Origin: Paenibacillus sp. OVF10
GTDB taxonomy: Bacteria > Bacillota > Bacilli > Paenibacillales > Paenibacillaceae
Reading direction: 5' to 3'
NCBI GenBank assembly: GCA_022836915.1
Contig: CP094668.1
Span: 3,596,001 to 3,660,000, forward strand
DNA length: 64,000 nucleotides
The notes below the pieces were generated by a model. The model was not told the DNA's origin and did no database searches. It was given only the letters and a program-made list of their open reading frames with translations. A program made the translations under genes and the position numbers. Shown here piece after piece: positions 1 through 9,756 of this stretch. Each line of letters begins with the position of its first letter. Position 1 is the first letter of the stretch.

Positions 1-1
1 C

Positions 2-124
2 AAAGAGTCCACAGGCATGGGATTGTATATAGCAAAAGAAGTGTTAACGCGGATGAATCATCAGATTGATCTTGAATCCGTGTACGGCGAAGGAACGACT
101 GTCCGAATTACATTCAACTCCTGA
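2..124 (+). CDS. Sensor histidine kinase, C-terminal end (partial, BceS-like)
   Basis: The first 40 codons visible in frame are the end of a histidine kinase ATPase domain; the gene begins before the window. The G2-box-like segment STGMGLYIAKEV and the ending GEGTTVRITF are typical of HATPase_c domains. The residues around the box and the position directly upstream of a BceAB-type transporter suggest a BceS-like intramembrane-sensing kinase, whose partner response regulator would lie further upstream, outside the window. This last point is inference. The stop is followed by a terminator-like hairpin. Confidence 0.75.
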   Translation, partial: KESTGMGLYIAKEVLTRMNHQIDLESVYGEGTTVRITFNS

Positions 125-177
125 AGTGACAGGTTGAAGAAGTGTGAGTGGAGTATGAATTACAGTGTAAGTGTAAG

Positions 178-218
178 TAAAGACGTCTATTGCCTGATCG
201 GGGCGAAGGCGTCTTTTT
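178..218 (+). terminator. Intrinsic terminator after the kinase gene
   Basis: AAAGACG pairs with CGTCTTT around an inner GCC/GGC helix and is followed by a run of five T. It lies 55 bases after the kinase stop, separating the two-component genes from the transporter genes. Confidence 0.6.
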
Positions 219-236
219 GATTTTCATGATGCAACC

Positions 237-250
237 TTACAACATTGTCA
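237..250 (+). promoter_or_regulatory. BceR-type response regulator binding site
   Basis: The inverted repeat TTACA-ACAT-TGTCA matches the TNACA-N4-TGTNA pattern recognised by BceR-like regulators. A candidate -10 element TATAGT lies at 300-305, followed by a leader of about 90 bases to the transporter ATPase gene. Presence of the kinase upstream and the transporter downstream fits the usual antibiotic-sensing module. Binding is inferred from the motif only. Confidence 0.6.
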
Positions 251-399
251 TGTTGATGAAAGGTTAAACCATAGGAGAATGGCCGAAACTTCGATAGACT
301 ATAGTCATAAGAGTACAGGAAAGGCCATGCACAATACACATGCACACAGCATGAAAGTAACTTAATTTTGAATTCATACATCACTAAGGAGTTGTAACC

Positions 400-1170
400 A
401 TGGAGATTTGTTCTGTGAAACAGATCAGTAAAATCTACAAAGGCATCGTATCTTATGAAGCGTTATCAGGTATTGACCTCAGTATTCAGGAAGGTGAGTT
501 TGTTGGCATCATGGGACCATCAGGTAGTGGCAAAACAACACTGCTGAACATGATCTCAACCATTGATCATCCAACATCAGGCGAACTGCGGATTGCAGGG
601 AAGAATCCGTTTGAATTGAATCAGGACGAACTCGCGCTGTTCCGGCGTAAAGAGCTTGGATTCGTTTTTCAATCGTTCAATCTGTTAAATACCCTGACAG
701 TTAAGGAAAACATTGTGCTTCCACTGACTCTTGACGGTGTTTCGCTAGCAGAGATGAACACTCGTGTTGAACAGCTGGCAAGCAAGCTGGGGATCGAGGG
801 TATTCTGAACAAACGGACATATGAGATATCAGGAGGACAGGCACAGCGTACGGCCATTGCCAGAGCGCTTATCCATTCCCCAAAGTTGATTCTGGCAGAT
901 GAGCCAACAGGTAACCTGGATTCGAAGGCGGCAAGAGATGTCATGGAGATTCTCGAAACTCGCAATCAGGAGGATCAGGCTACGATGCTGCTGGTCACTC
1001 ATGATGCAGTAGCAGCAAGTTATTGCAGTCGGGTTGTCTTTATCAAGGATGGCAAACTCTACAACGAAATTCACTACGGCGATAATCGTGCAGCCTTTTA
1101 CCAGAAGATTATTAATGTATTATCCCTAATTGGAGGGTCAGGACATGAATTTTCGCCAGTTCGCCATTAA
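400..1170 (+). CDS. BceA-like ABC transporter ATP-binding protein
   Basis: This 256-residue ATPase powers a BceAB-type exporter/target-release complex that protects against cell-wall-active peptide antibiotics such as bacitracin. Visible motifs are Walker [10 protein letters not shown] near residue 39, the Q-loop region FVFQSFNLL, signature ISGGQAQR, Walker [13 protein letters not shown] and the H-loop LLVTHD. The family (LolD/MacB/BceA type) is about 255 residues, so the gene is complete. An AGGAG site precedes the ATG. Its end overlaps the start of the permease gene by 26 bases, so the two are translationally coupled. The BceR-like box upstream suggests induction by the adjacent two-component system. 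Exact antibiotic specificity cannot be read from sequence. Confidence 0.9.
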   Translation: MEICSVKQISKIYKGIVSYEALSGIDLSIQEGEFVGIMGPSGSGKTTLLNMISTIDHPTSGELRIAGKNPFELNQDELALFRRKELGFVFQSFNLLNTLTVKENIVLPLTLDGVSLAEMNTRVEQLASKLGIEGILNKRTYEISGGQAQRTAIARALIHSPKLILADEPTGNLDSKAARDVMEILETRNQEDQATMLLVTHDAVAASYCSRVVFIKDGKLYNEIHYGDNRAAFYQKIINVLSLIGGSGHEFSPVRH

Positions 1171-3103
1171 TAACGTTGTTCGCAATAAACGAATTTATCT
1201 GGCTCATTTTCTGAGCAGTACGTTTTCCGTCATGATCTTTTTTACTTACGCATTGCTATTGTTCCATCCTGATTTGAAAGAAGGGTTAAAAGGTTCAAGT
1301 GGTACGGTTACTTTGCTTGCGAATCAGGGGTTTATGATTGCGGAGATCATTATATTCATCTTTTCGTTCCTGTTCCTGCTCTACTCGGTAGGTTCATTTC
1401 TGAAGACGCGTAAGAAGGAATTTGGTATCTTCCTGATTCTTGGCATGACACGCAAACAGATGAATCGGCTTCTGTTTATGGAGAATATGTGTATTGGATT
1501 AGCTTCGATCATTACGGGCATCGGACTCGGGCTCATTTTCGGCAAATTGATTCTGCTCATCTGTGGCTCCATGCTGGCTGTTGAGAACAGTCTTCGGTTC
1601 TATTTTCCGCTGAAAGGTATCGCCTTGACGGTTGGAGCATTTCTGCTATTGTTCGTTGTCATCGCGATGTCGTCATCCTTGCTCATACGGAAAGGTTCAC
1701 TCATTGACCTTGTGAAATCAGAGGAAAAACCGAAACCGGAACCCAAAGCATCACGCTTACTCGCCTTGCTGTCGGTGCTGTTCATTGGCGGGGGTTATGC
1801 AGGAGTATTCACTTTTGTATGGGTAAGCTTCTCCTTTCCATTATTACTTGCAAGTGTCGTGGTTGTTATAGTAGGTACTTACTTTCTGTTCACACAGCTC
1901 AGTGTATACATCATTCGGGCACTGAAAAGAAATCCAAGGTTGTTTTTCCGTAAAACCAATCTGCTCTTCTTATCTGAACTTACCTACCGAATGAAAGATA
2001 ACGCCATCATGTTTTTCATGGTAAGTATCATTTCAGCTTCTTCATTTACGGGAATTGGCACCATGCTTGCTATTGCTGACCCGGGGTTGTCGTCCATGTC
2101 GAATCCGTACGCATTCAGTTATATGAATAACTGGTATACTCCAAACTCCGAGCGACATATTCGGCAGATTGAAGAAACGTTGATTGATCATCAAGTTCCC
2201 TACGTGAAGGGCAGTTATGCTCCTATAGGTGAAAATAATAATGGGAATATTATCAAACTGAGTGATTATAACCGTCTTGCGAAGGCACTGGGGTATGAAG
2301 AACGTACGTTGAAACAAATCGATGAGTCATTTATGACACCAAGCAATTTGGCGATGCGCAAGGAGTACCGTGAACAGGTTGAAAAAGGAGCCTCGGGAGG
2401 AAAGATCAATCTGGAGGTTGATAATCAGCACATACCTGTCCAGCTATCGACACCTGGTACCGATATTGTGATTCCTTTTCAATATGAAATTTATCTCTAC
2501 GTCGTAACCGACGAATTGTTTAATAAGATGAGACCTGCGTACAACGAGGAAGTTGGCATGCCTGAAGGTTTCTATTCGAGTCGAACGATACAATTTATCG
2601 TGAAAGATTGGATGGGTACACGCAGCTTTGCTCCTGAATTGATCAAATCCATTCAAGATGATCATTCCGAAAAAGGTTATTACGAGGTCAGCGCGCTTGT
2701 GGTGGATTGGCTTAATTCCAAGCAGACCAATGGCATCATTCTAATTTTGAGCGGCCTGATCGGCATTGTTTTCTTCACCTTTGCAGCAAGTTTCACGTAT
2801 TTCAGACTTTACGCAGATCTAGAACGGGATGAAGCGCAGTATCGCATGATTGGCAAAATGGGACTGAGTCGTCCCGAACTCCGTAAGATCGTAACAAGGC
2901 AGCTATTGCTTATGTTCTTCCTGCCGATTCTGGTGGCGGTCATCCACAGTTCGGTTGCCTTTGTGGCGTTGCAGCAACTGGTTGATTTCTCGGTCTTTGG
3001 ATACAGCCTGCGCATCTTCTTGGTGTTTGCTTCCATGCAGATTTTGTATTTTGCACTCGTTCGCTGGCGGTATCTGCGTCACATGTATTCCAAATTAGTA
3101 TAA
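1145..3103 (+). CDS. BceB-like ABC transporter permease
   Basis: A 652-residue FtsX-domain permease of the BceB type. It starts [15 protein letters not shown], typical of the family; I chose the ATG at 1145 because GGAGGG lies 8 bases before it, rather than an upstream in-frame TTG. Hydrophobic segments form an N-terminal group, a pair around residues 210-260, a large extracytoplasmic domain of about 200 residues (roughly 310-520) and a final group of three. The large external domain between TM7 and TM8 is the hallmark of peptide-antibiotic-sensing permeases that also serve as the sensor for BceS kinases. Role in resistance and signalling is inferred from family and neighbourhood. Confidence 0.9.
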   Translation: MNFRQFAINNVVRNKRIYLAHFLSSTFSVMIFFTYALLLFHPDLKEGLKGSSGTVTLLANQGFMIAEIIIFIFSFLFLLYSVGSFLKTRKKEFGIFLILGMTRKQMNRLLFMENMCIGLASIITGIGLGLIFGKLILLICGSMLAVENSLRFYFPLKGIALTVGAFLLLFVVIAMSSSLLIRKGSLIDLVKSEEKPKPEPKASRLLALLSVLFIGGGYAGVFTFVWVSFSFPLLLASVVVVIVGTYFLFTQLSVYIIRALKRNPRLFFRKTNLLFLSELTYRMKDNAIMFFMVSIISASSFTGIGTMLAIADPGLSSMSNPYAFSYMNNWYTPNSERHIRQIEETLIDHQVPYVKGSYAPIGENNNGNIIKLSDYNRLAKALGYEERTLKQIDESFMTPSNLAMRKEYREQVEKGASGGKINLEVDNQHIPVQLSTPGTDIVIPFQYEIYLYVVTDELFNKMRPAYNEEVGMPEGFYSSRTIQFIVKDWMGTRSFAPELIKSIQDDHSEKGYYEVSALVVDWLNSKQTNGIILILSGLIGIVFFTFAASFTYFRLYADLERDEAQYRMIGKMGLSRPELRKIVTRQLLLMFFLPILVAVIHSSVAFVALQQLVDFSVFGYSLRIFLVFASMQILYFALVRWRYLRHMYSKLV

Positions 3104-3115
3104 AATAGCATGGCC

Positions 3116-3158
3116 CAACAGACACCGGACTCTTCGCTCGGTGTCTGTTGACTTTTCT
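3116..3158 (+). terminator. Intrinsic terminator after bceB-like gene
   Basis: CAACAGACACCG pairs perfectly with CGGTGTCTGTTG around an 11-base loop, followed by a T-rich stretch. It ends the bceAB-like operon. Confidence 0.85.
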
Positions 3159-3276
3159 ATCTCTGGCACAGTACTATTTTGTTAGATACAGAATGTATCA
3201 TTACATAGTTTCTCAAGCAGTTAGAAGGATGGAGTTACAGAAATGTCAGGCCGGTGCCTGAGAGGGAGGACATATC

Positions 3277-4722
3277 ATGAGTATCACGATGTCTCGTGGA
3301 CAAGCTTACATTCAGCGTCTGAATGATGAGCGGAATGTATGGCTGGACGGAGAGCGTATCCAGGTAACTGGGCATCAGGCCTTTCAGGGAACACTTCAAA
3401 CCATAGAAGGATTGTTCAATCTGGTGGATGACCCGGAGACAAGGGAAACCGTGGCCTATTGGGAAGAACAGACGGGAAGTTACGTGCATCGCTCTTTTCT
3501 TGTGCCTCGTTCACTTCCTGACGTGAACAGCAGGGCGGATGCTTTTCGGCTGTGGGCCGATCGTACGTATGGGGTGATGAGCCGATTGTCTGATTATGCC
3601 CGATCCAGGCTGACCGGTTGGTATGCAACACGACATGAGATGACAGCGCATGACCCGGCATTTGCAGACAAAATATCGGATTATTTTGCACAAGCCAAAC
3701 GAAAAGATGCATTCCTGACAATTGTCCAGCGGGACCCACAGATTAATCGTTCCTTGCCTGTTGGAGAAGATGAGGATGCCATGCTGCGAATTGTCAAAAG
3801 GAATACAGAGGGCGTTGTGATCCGCGGGGCCAAAATGGTGGCAACAGCAGCGCCTTATGCCGATGATATCATTGCTTATCCCGTTCAACGAATTCCAGGC
3901 CACCTGCCAGAGCTGGCCCATATGGTAATTGTAGCCGCGGACAGTCCGGGCTTGCACATGATGTGTCGTGAATCTTTTGCCACAAAAGATACAGATAAAT
4001 CACATCCACTCAGTGCGCAGTATGATGAGATGGATGCCGTGTTATTTTTTGACGATGTATTTGTGCCCTGGGAACGTGTATTACTGCACAATAACCCTGA
4101 AGCCGTATGGCAGATTCGCTGCAATACAGCTTCGGCCAGTCTGGCCTACCATCAGAGTGTCATTCGATTACACTCGAAACTGGAGTTTATTACAGCCGTG
4201 ACCTCATCCATTGCCAAGGAGATTGGGGTGGACTCTTTCCTGAATGTGCAGGAACAACTTGGAGAGCTGATCAGTCAGATGCAGACTATCGAGGGACTGA
4301 TTATTGCTGCTGAAGCACAGTCCAAACCAGACACATTTGGCAACTGGTTGCCGGAATTCAAATATATTGAAACCGCACGTAATCTGGGCAATCGCTATTA
4401 TCCCCGCGCGGTGGAGATTTTGAAGACCATTGCTGCGGGTGGTCTGATTCAGATTCCTTCAGGTACGTTTGAAATAAATGAAATGATGGGTTCTATGGTA
4501 GGCAAATATCTTGGTGGAGTAACGATGCAAGCCCCGGAGAAGATTCGTCTCTTTCAACTGGCATGGGAATTGACAGGAAGCCCACTCGGAGCAAGGCATG
4601 ATCTGTATGAACGTTTCTACGCAGGTGATCCCGTACGCAACCGGGCGAGCCAATATGTGCAATATGACAAGGAACGTTTATTGGGCAAAGTTGAACCTTG
4701 GCTTCGTTCGGGTAAGGAATGA
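3277..4722 (+). CDS. HpaB-type 4-hydroxyphenylacetate 3-monooxygenase, oxygenase subunit
   Basis: A 481-residue FADH2-dependent aromatic hydroxylase of the HpaB family, the usual length for this family. The sequence has the family layout: an N-terminal helical region, the RGAKMVATAAPYADDIIAYP central beta domain, the VPWERV turn and a C-terminal four-helix region ending GSPLGARHDLYERFY. GGGAGG lies 7 bases before the ATG. These enzymes ortho-hydroxylate phenols using reduced flavin supplied by a separate reductase (HpaC), which is not encoded anywhere in this window; no other ring-cleavage gene is near. It may therefore use a general cellular flavin reductase. The natural substrate is not deducible; 4-hydroxyphenylacetate is only the name-giving one. 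Confidence 0.88.
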   Translation: MSITMSRGQAYIQRLNDERNVWLDGERIQVTGHQAFQGTLQTIEGLFNLVDDPETRETVAYWEEQTGSYVHRSFLVPRSLPDVNSRADAFRLWADRTYGVMSRLSDYARSRLTGWYATRHEMTAHDPAFADKISDYFAQAKRKDAFLTIVQRDPQINRSLPVGEDEDAMLRIVKRNTEGVVIRGAKMVATAAPYADDIIAYPVQRIPGHLPELAHMVIVAADSPGLHMMCRESFATKDTDKSHPLSAQYDEMDAVLFFDDVFVPWERVLLHNNPEAVWQIRCNTASASLAYHQSVIRLHSKLEFITAVTSSIAKEIGVDSFLNVQEQLGELISQMQTIEGLIIAAEAQSKPDTFGNWLPEFKYIETARNLGNRYYPRAVEILKTIAAGGLIQIPSGTFEINEMMGSMVGKYLGGVTMQAPEKIRLFQLAWELTGSPLGARHDLYERFYAGDPVRNRASQYVQYDKERLLGKVEPWLRSGKE

Positions 4723-4956
4723 TCTGCTAATCTAATACAAATGGTCCGAATGAAGATTGAAAAGCCTGAATGAAGAACGCAAAGCTTGAATGTAGGCTGA
4801 AAACAGCTCTATTTTAGTTGATGCCTTGGCTTGCGCCAGGGCTCTATTTCTATTTATTTAGATTATCTTTAGAAATGATTTAGGTTGAATTAAGGGACGT
4901 AGTATATAGTATTAATGTAGAGATAGGCATAGAGTATAGGAAATGAGAGGAATAAC
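4723..4956. other. Intergenic region with a weak hairpin
   Basis: Contains a weak hairpin built on TGGC-TTGC-GCCA near 4832-4848 followed by a T-rich stretch, a possible terminator for the monooxygenase gene. A short imperfect direct repeat of the form AAGCCTGAATGAAGA occurs three times before it. An AT-rich stretch at 4895-4935 probably holds the response regulator promoter, but no clear -35/-10 pair stands out. Confidence 0.35.
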
Positions 4957-5664
4957 ATGAGATACACCGTATTAATTGCAGATGACGAACCAGAAATTGT
5001 GGAACTGCTTCAGCTCTATCTGGAGAAGGACTATACGATTAAGACTGCGGTGAATGGAGCCGAGGCGTTACAATGTATACGTTCAACACAAATCGATCTG
5101 GTCATACTGGACATCATGATGCCTGTAATGGATGGATTGCAGTTGATCAAACAGATCAGATCCACACATAACATGCCTGTTCTGTTCCTATCCGCTAAAA
5201 GTCAGGATCACGATAAAATCCTTGGGCTTGGACTTGGGGCAGACGATTATATAGCGAAGCCGTTCAACCCGCTTGAGATTGTCGCCAGAGTAGAGGCGTT
5301 GCTCAGAAGAGTCAATCAATTTGATGCAGCGGAGATCCCCGCAGCGAAAGAACAGAATCTGGTATTAGGTGATCTGACCCTGGATCGATCCCAATGTATC
5401 CTTTTTCGTTCAGGAAATCCTGTAACATTGACCTCTACAGAGTATAAAATTATGGAATTGTTGCTTGATCAACCTGGCCGAGTGTTCACCCGTAAAAAAA
5501 TATACGAAGCCGTCTGGGGCGACTATTATGCGCACGAGGACAGCACGATTATGGTACATATCAGCAACATTCGGGAGAAGATCGAGCGTGACTCCAGACA
5601 ACCGGAATATCTCAAAACGATAAGGGGACTGGGATACAAAATTGAAGCGCCCATGGAAAGCTAG
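4957..5664 (+). CDS. OmpR-family response regulator (VanR-like)
   Basis: A 235-residue regulator: receiver domain (residues 1-118) and winged-helix DNA-binding domain (about 130-232). The acidic pocket is IADDEPE near residue 8, the phospho-acceptor Asp is in LVILDIMMP near residue 52, and the conserved Lys is in IAKPFNP near 103. The C-terminal part shows the OmpR-type ending IRGLGYKIE. It overlaps the following kinase gene by 23 bases, so the two are translationally coupled and form a two-component pair. The target genes are unknown; a VanR/YcbL-like subgroup is suggested by overall similarity. Confidence 0.92.
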   Translation: MRYTVLIADDEPEIVELLQLYLEKDYTIKTAVNGAEALQCIRSTQIDLVILDIMMPVMDGLQLIKQIRSTHNMPVLFLSAKSQDHDKILGLGLGADDYIAKPFNPLEIVARVEALLRRVNQFDAAEIPAAKEQNLVLGDLTLDRSQCILFRSGNPVTLTSTEYKIMELLLDQPGRVFTRKKIYEAVWGDYYAHEDSTIMVHISNIREKIERDSRQPEYLKTIRGLGYKIEAPMES

Positions 5665-7098
5665 AGAAAAGCGACTGTTGCAGACATCCCTGACACTGGA
5701 TTTCTTGCTGTTCAACTTCTTTTGTTGTTACTGGTATTAATCGTGTACCTTATGGTGTCACTGGATGTTGTGGACTTTCGCATTTCGGATCAGGTCGTTG
5801 ATCCGGATCTCAATGTTGAAGCCCACGTGTATGTGGCAGAGTTGGAGAATGAATTTTACTCCGGTGGAGGTTCGGTTTCTCAAGGTAAAGACACAGAGAT
5901 TCAACGTCTCAAGGACAGCGGCGGCTGGATTGAGATTCTGGATGCGAATCGCAACGTCATTCGTCATGTGGGAGAAAAGCAAGATGTGTTCACACAATAC
6001 AGTGAAGCCGATCTGTATGATGGACTGGAAAATCGGAGTGACCAGGAATACTATTATTCGATCACTCCTCTCTCGACAGAAGGAGCGGCAGCGTATGTAT
6101 TGCTCAAAATCCCGCGTGATCTGGTCAGCGTGCGAATTAACGATAATCAGTTGATTACCAATCTGAAACATCCATTATCCTTTTACATTATGATTGGCAT
6201 CGGTTTAGTTTTATTATTGATCTTTGTCTATAGCTATTGGGTCGCACGGAGAATCAAAAAACCACTCAGCATCCTCTCCTCGGGTCTTACGCAGATGATA
6301 CAAGGAAATTATAGTACACGGATGTCGATCTCAGCCGAGAGGGAATTTGTCCAGATCGGTGAGACCTTTAACTACATGGCGGACGTCATTGAGAACACCT
6401 CTGCGGAGAAACGATACGCCGAAGAGAGCAAACAGCGACTGATTGTAGATTTATCACATGATCTGAAGACACCGATAACATCTATACAGGGATATGCGCA
6501 GGCATTGGTGGAAGGACGTGGGGAGGACAAGGACAGGCAGCAAAGATATCTGGGATACATCTATAACAAGTCTGTTCAAGTTGCACGCATGATACAGAAT
6601 ATGCTGGAGCTGCTCAAGGTGGATTCGCCCGATTTTCGCATGCATATTCAGAGAAGAGAGATTGGAGAATTCGTGCGCGAGATTATGGCAGATACCTATG
6701 GGGAGATTGAACAGAAACAGTTTGTCCTCCATGTACTTGTTCCTGATCAGGAGATCTACGCGAGGTATGATCCGGAGCTGTTATCCAGAGTCATTCAGAA
6801 TCTGATCACCAATGCTCTGTCTTATAATCCACTCGGGACAGAACTGCGCGTCGAACTCATTCCGCTTCATACCCATGTGGTGATAGAGGTGGCAGATAAC
6901 GGAGTGGGCATACCTCAAGAACTATGGTCAACGATCTTTGACCCGTTTGTACGAGGGGATGAGGCGCGGACAGCGACCGGAGGCACCGGACTTGGTTTGT
7001 CCATCGCACGACGTAATACGGAGAAAATGGGTGGACGGCTGATCCTTTCCCGGCGTGGGCGAGAGACCACCGTGTTTACCATTGAGATTCCAAATTAA
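5642..7098 (+). CDS. Sensor histidine kinase, partner of the OmpR-type regulator (one frameshift)
   Basis: After repair of one frameshift this is a 485-residue membrane kinase. I place the start at TTG 5642 (LKRPWKAREKRLLQTSL), which overlaps the regulator stop; reading then changes frame at the T-run 5720-5723, where one extra T gives a continuous first membrane segment. It has two membrane helices (about residues 20-40 and 180-202) around an extracytoplasmic sensor of about 140 residues, a HAMP linker, the H-box LSHDLKTPITS, N-box NLITNALSYNP, G1 DNGVGIP and G2 GTGLGLSIARR. It should phosphorylate the upstream regulator. The ligand is unknown. The frameshift is probably a sequence error because everything downstream is intact. 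Confidence 0.85.
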
Positions 7099-7133
7099 AT
7101 AAGAGAAGAAATGTCCATGTGGAGGGAAATATT

Positions 7134-8213
7134 TTGTTCAAAGTAAATACGTTTGTCCGGTTCAGTATTGCACTGGCGCTGATATTGGTTAATATCTATT
7201 TATTATCACGTGTAAGCTTCATCTTTCAGCCGCTCGTCACCATGATCACGGTCATTACCGTGCCGATGATGTTGTCGGTGTTCTTTTATTATCTGCTCAG
7301 ACCGCTTGTGAATTATATGGAGAAAAAGAAAATAAATCGCACGCTAAGTATTTTGCTAATCTATCTGGTTATTGCTATTCTGGGAGTGTTCTTCATCATT
7401 GGTTTATGGCCATCGTTACGTGAGCAACTGATCAATCTGGTTGATAACGCACCAAGTCTAATTAATTCATTAAGTGAACAGCTGAGAGAGCTGGAGCAAA
7501 ATGGTGCCATTCAGGCCTTGTTCCCTGAGGGCTCGACACCTTTCTCCCAGATCACGGAGTATATCAACAAAGGATTTAACTTTGTAACCAACTATGTAAG
7601 TGGATTCTTCTCACTCGTTTCCAGTTTTGCGATCATCTTGTTTACACTACCGATCCTTTTGTTCTATATGCTGTTACAAGGCGAGAAATTTGGTCGTAAA
7701 CTGGCACATATCGCTCCAAAACGTTTCCAAAATGACAGCCGTGAAGTTGTACTTGAGATTGATCAGGCGCTGAGTGGTTTTATTGTAGGTCGAGTCTTGG
7801 TAAATCTGGCGCTGGGTGTACTGATGTATATCGGTTTCCTGATCATTGGACTGCCGTACGCATTACTGCTCACGGTAATCGCGGTCATCATGAACTTTGT
7901 TCCATTTATCGGAGCGATTGTGTCGTCCGTGCCTATTGTGATCATGGGTCTCGTGGTATCACCATCGGTTGCCATCTGGTCTCTGATTATTATTCTCGTC
8001 GCTCAGCAGATTCAGGACAACCTGGTTGCACCGTACGTATTCGGCAAAAAGCTGGATATTCACCCGTTAACGACGATTATTCTGGTCTTGGGTGCAGGGG
8101 ACCTGGGTGGAATTATTGCCATCCTGATTATTATCCCGGTTTATATGATCGTTAAAATTCTTCTGGTTCGAATCTATAACATGTTCTTCAAGGACAAATG
8201 GCAGAATGCATAG
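7134..8213 (+). CDS. AI-2E transporter family membrane protein
   Basis: A 359-residue polytopic membrane protein of the AI-2E/PerM/YdbI family (Pfam AI-2E_transport). Hydrophobic segments cluster at the N terminus (three), in the middle (residues 150-180) and in a C-terminal group of four or five with the family's conserved GLPYALLLTVI, NFVPFIGAIVSS and QQIQDNLVAPYVFGKKL stretches. I chose TTG 7134 because GGAGGG lies 9 bases upstream; an in-frame GTG 15 bases earlier overlaps that ribosome site. Members range from quorum-signal exporters to sodium/proton antiporters, so the substrate is open. It follows the kinase gene by 35 bases and may be part of the same transcript. Confidence 0.85.
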   Translation: MFKVNTFVRFSIALALILVNIYLLSRVSFIFQPLVTMITVITVPMMLSVFFYYLLRPLVNYMEKKKINRTLSILLIYLVIAILGVFFIIGLWPSLREQLINLVDNAPSLINSLSEQLRELEQNGAIQALFPEGSTPFSQITEYINKGFNFVTNYVSGFFSLVSSFAIILFTLPILLFYMLLQGEKFGRKLAHIAPKRFQNDSREVVLEIDQALSGFIVGRVLVNLALGVLMYIGFLIIGLPYALLLTVIAVIMNFVPFIGAIVSSVPIVIMGLVVSPSVAIWSLIIILVAQQIQDNLVAPYVFGKKLDIHPLTTIILVLGAGDLGGIIAILIIIPVYMIVKILLVRIYNMFFKDKWQNA

Positions 8214-8242
8214 AATTTAAATTATTTGAAGGAGTGGAGCAC

Positions 8243-8641
8243 ATGTCTGAAATTATCGAAAAACAATACAATGAACCTGAATATATCGCACCTCAATCTG
8301 TTCAAATGGGTACCATTCACATCTCGAACGATGTGTTATCCAAGATCGTGGGGATGGCCGCTCAATCAACGGCTGGCGTATCCTCCATGTCGGTTGGACT
8401 GACTGAAGGGATTGCCAAGAGTATCAGCGGCAAGAGCCTGCAAAAAGGGATTGACGTACATGTCAAAGACGATCAGGCAACCATCCAGCTGCGCATCAAC
8501 ATTCAATATGGCAACAAGATGCACGAGGTCTGCCGTGAACTTCAACATAATGTTCAACAGGCTGTTGAACAATTAGCAGGCGTCATGGTCGATGAAATCA
8601 AAGTGCAAGTTGTTGGCATATCCATGCCGGAGACGGTATAA
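8243..8641 (+). CDS. Asp23/Gls24 family envelope stress protein
   Basis: A 132-residue protein with the Asp23/Gls24 fold (Pfam DUF322). Family features are the start GTIHISNDVLSKIVGMAA, the small-residue-rich STAGVSSMSVG and the C-terminal VQQAVEQLAGVMVDEIKVQVVGI. Homologues are abundant soluble or membrane-associated proteins linked to alkaline or envelope stress. AGGAGTGG precedes the ATG. It follows the AI-2E protein gene by 29 bases, suggesting co-transcription, and is closed by a strong bidirectional terminator. Confidence 0.88.
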   Translation: MSEIIEKQYNEPEYIAPQSVQMGTIHISNDVLSKIVGMAAQSTAGVSSMSVGLTEGIAKSISGKSLQKGIDVHVKDDQATIQLRINIQYGNKMHEVCRELQHNVQQAVEQLAGVMVDEIKVQVVGISMPETV

Positions 8642-8691
8642 ACCAATGAAAAGAATGTAAGGAATAACGATAGTAAGGTTAAGCGATTAAC

Positions 8692-8740
8692 AAAAACAGC
8701 ACCTTCCCAATTAACAACTTAACTGGGAGGGTGCTGTTTT
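8692..8740. terminator. Bidirectional terminator between asp23-like and araC-like genes
   Basis: AAAACAGCACC(T)TCCCA pairs with TGGGAGGGTGCTGTTTT around a 14-base loop, with A-run and T-run on the two sides, so it can stop transcription from both convergent genes. The last codons of the AraC-type gene lie inside it. Confidence 0.85.
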
Positions 8741-9555
8741 ATGTTTGCGGTAGTAGGTGGGCGCTTCACCCATCACTTTTTTGAACATTTTGGAGAAAAG
8801 CAATTGATCCGTATAGCCCACAGAACGGGCAATATCACCAATGGTCAGACCAGGATCAAGCGTCAGTTCGGCTGCCCTGCGCATCCGATAATGAACCAGA
8901 TACGACTGGATGCTGCTTCCCATCTTGTCCTTGAAGAGAGAGCACAGGTAACTGCGCTGCAAACCGACATGGGCCGCGATGGATTGAACGGTAATGGCAT
9001 TGGCATAGTTCATTTCAATGAAGTCGATTACCTGCGTTACGTACGTTTCCTTCGAATAATCCGGCATGGGTTGAAGATGATCTGAATTAGCCTGATCAAT
9101 TAAAATGGAGAAGAATTGATACAGCAAACCAGTCATGCTAATCTCCCAGCCTTTGTGGGTATTGCGAGAATTGATCATTCGGTGCAGGCAGGATCGCATC
9201 TCGTCATCCTCATTACCCAGCTCAAAAATCGGGTGATGCTCGGACAGACAGGCCTGCTGTAAAAGGAAGAACTATTGCTGCCTTGAAAAGCAACCCAGCT
9301 GTATTCCCATGGATCATCCTGATCTGCTTCGTAATGCACGACGGAATGCGGAACAATCAGAAAACCTTGACCTTTGTGCAGGGTGTACGTTTTGCCACCA
9401 ACTTCGAAGGTGCCTTTGCCATTCAAAATATAATGAATTTTATAATAGTCTCGCATGGCAGGGCCAAAGTGGTGACCAGGTGTACAGGCTTCCGTGCCAT
9501 AATGAAGGAGCTGAAGCTCCTGAAAATGATTGTTCTTGAACATATACGTAATCAA
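8711..9555 (-). CDS. AraC-family transcriptional regulator (one frameshift)
   Basis: Repair of a single frameshift gives a 281-residue AraC regulator. The N-terminal part is a cupin-type sensing domain (GHHFGPAMRDYYKIHYIL, GKGTFEVGGKTYTLHKGQGF), the C-terminal 100 residues contain two helix-turn-helix units (ITVQSIAAHVGLQRSYLCSLF and IGDIARSVGYTDQLLFSKMF). The start is TTG 9555, with AGGAGTG eight bases before it on the minus strand. The break is in the A/T run at 9261-9264; one more base joins SSSF to LQQACLSEHHP. Regulators of this layout usually respond to sugars and control neighbouring catabolic genes; the divergent aldo/keto reductase is the obvious candidate target. Confidence 0.85.
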
Positions 9556-9756
9556 GGGTATTCACTCCTGTACGATTTCGTCTCATCTTGCATTTTAACA
9601 TATTAATTAGTGTGAAAGATGAATAATTTAAGATTAGTTTATATAGATAACAATCATTATTACATATGTTCAAAGTGAAATGCCATATCGTTTTGCCAGA
9701 GAAATGTCTAAGATGAAAAGGAATTCAACAAACCTTACAGGAAAGTGAGAATAACG

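Noticed and set aside
2042..2317. Minus-strand frames inside the BceB-like gene
   Set aside because: Several short antisense frames, all without ribosome sites, overlapping an intact permease.
3235..3276. Riboswitch-like GGCCGGTGCCTGAGAGG before the HpaB gene
   Set aside because: Looks superficially like part of a thiamine or glycine element, but the other conserved boxes and helices are missing.
9640..9662. Fur-box-like ATAACAATCATTATT between araC-like and aldo/keto reductase genes
   Set aside because: Only the right half matches the 19-base Fur consensus; no iron gene nearby.
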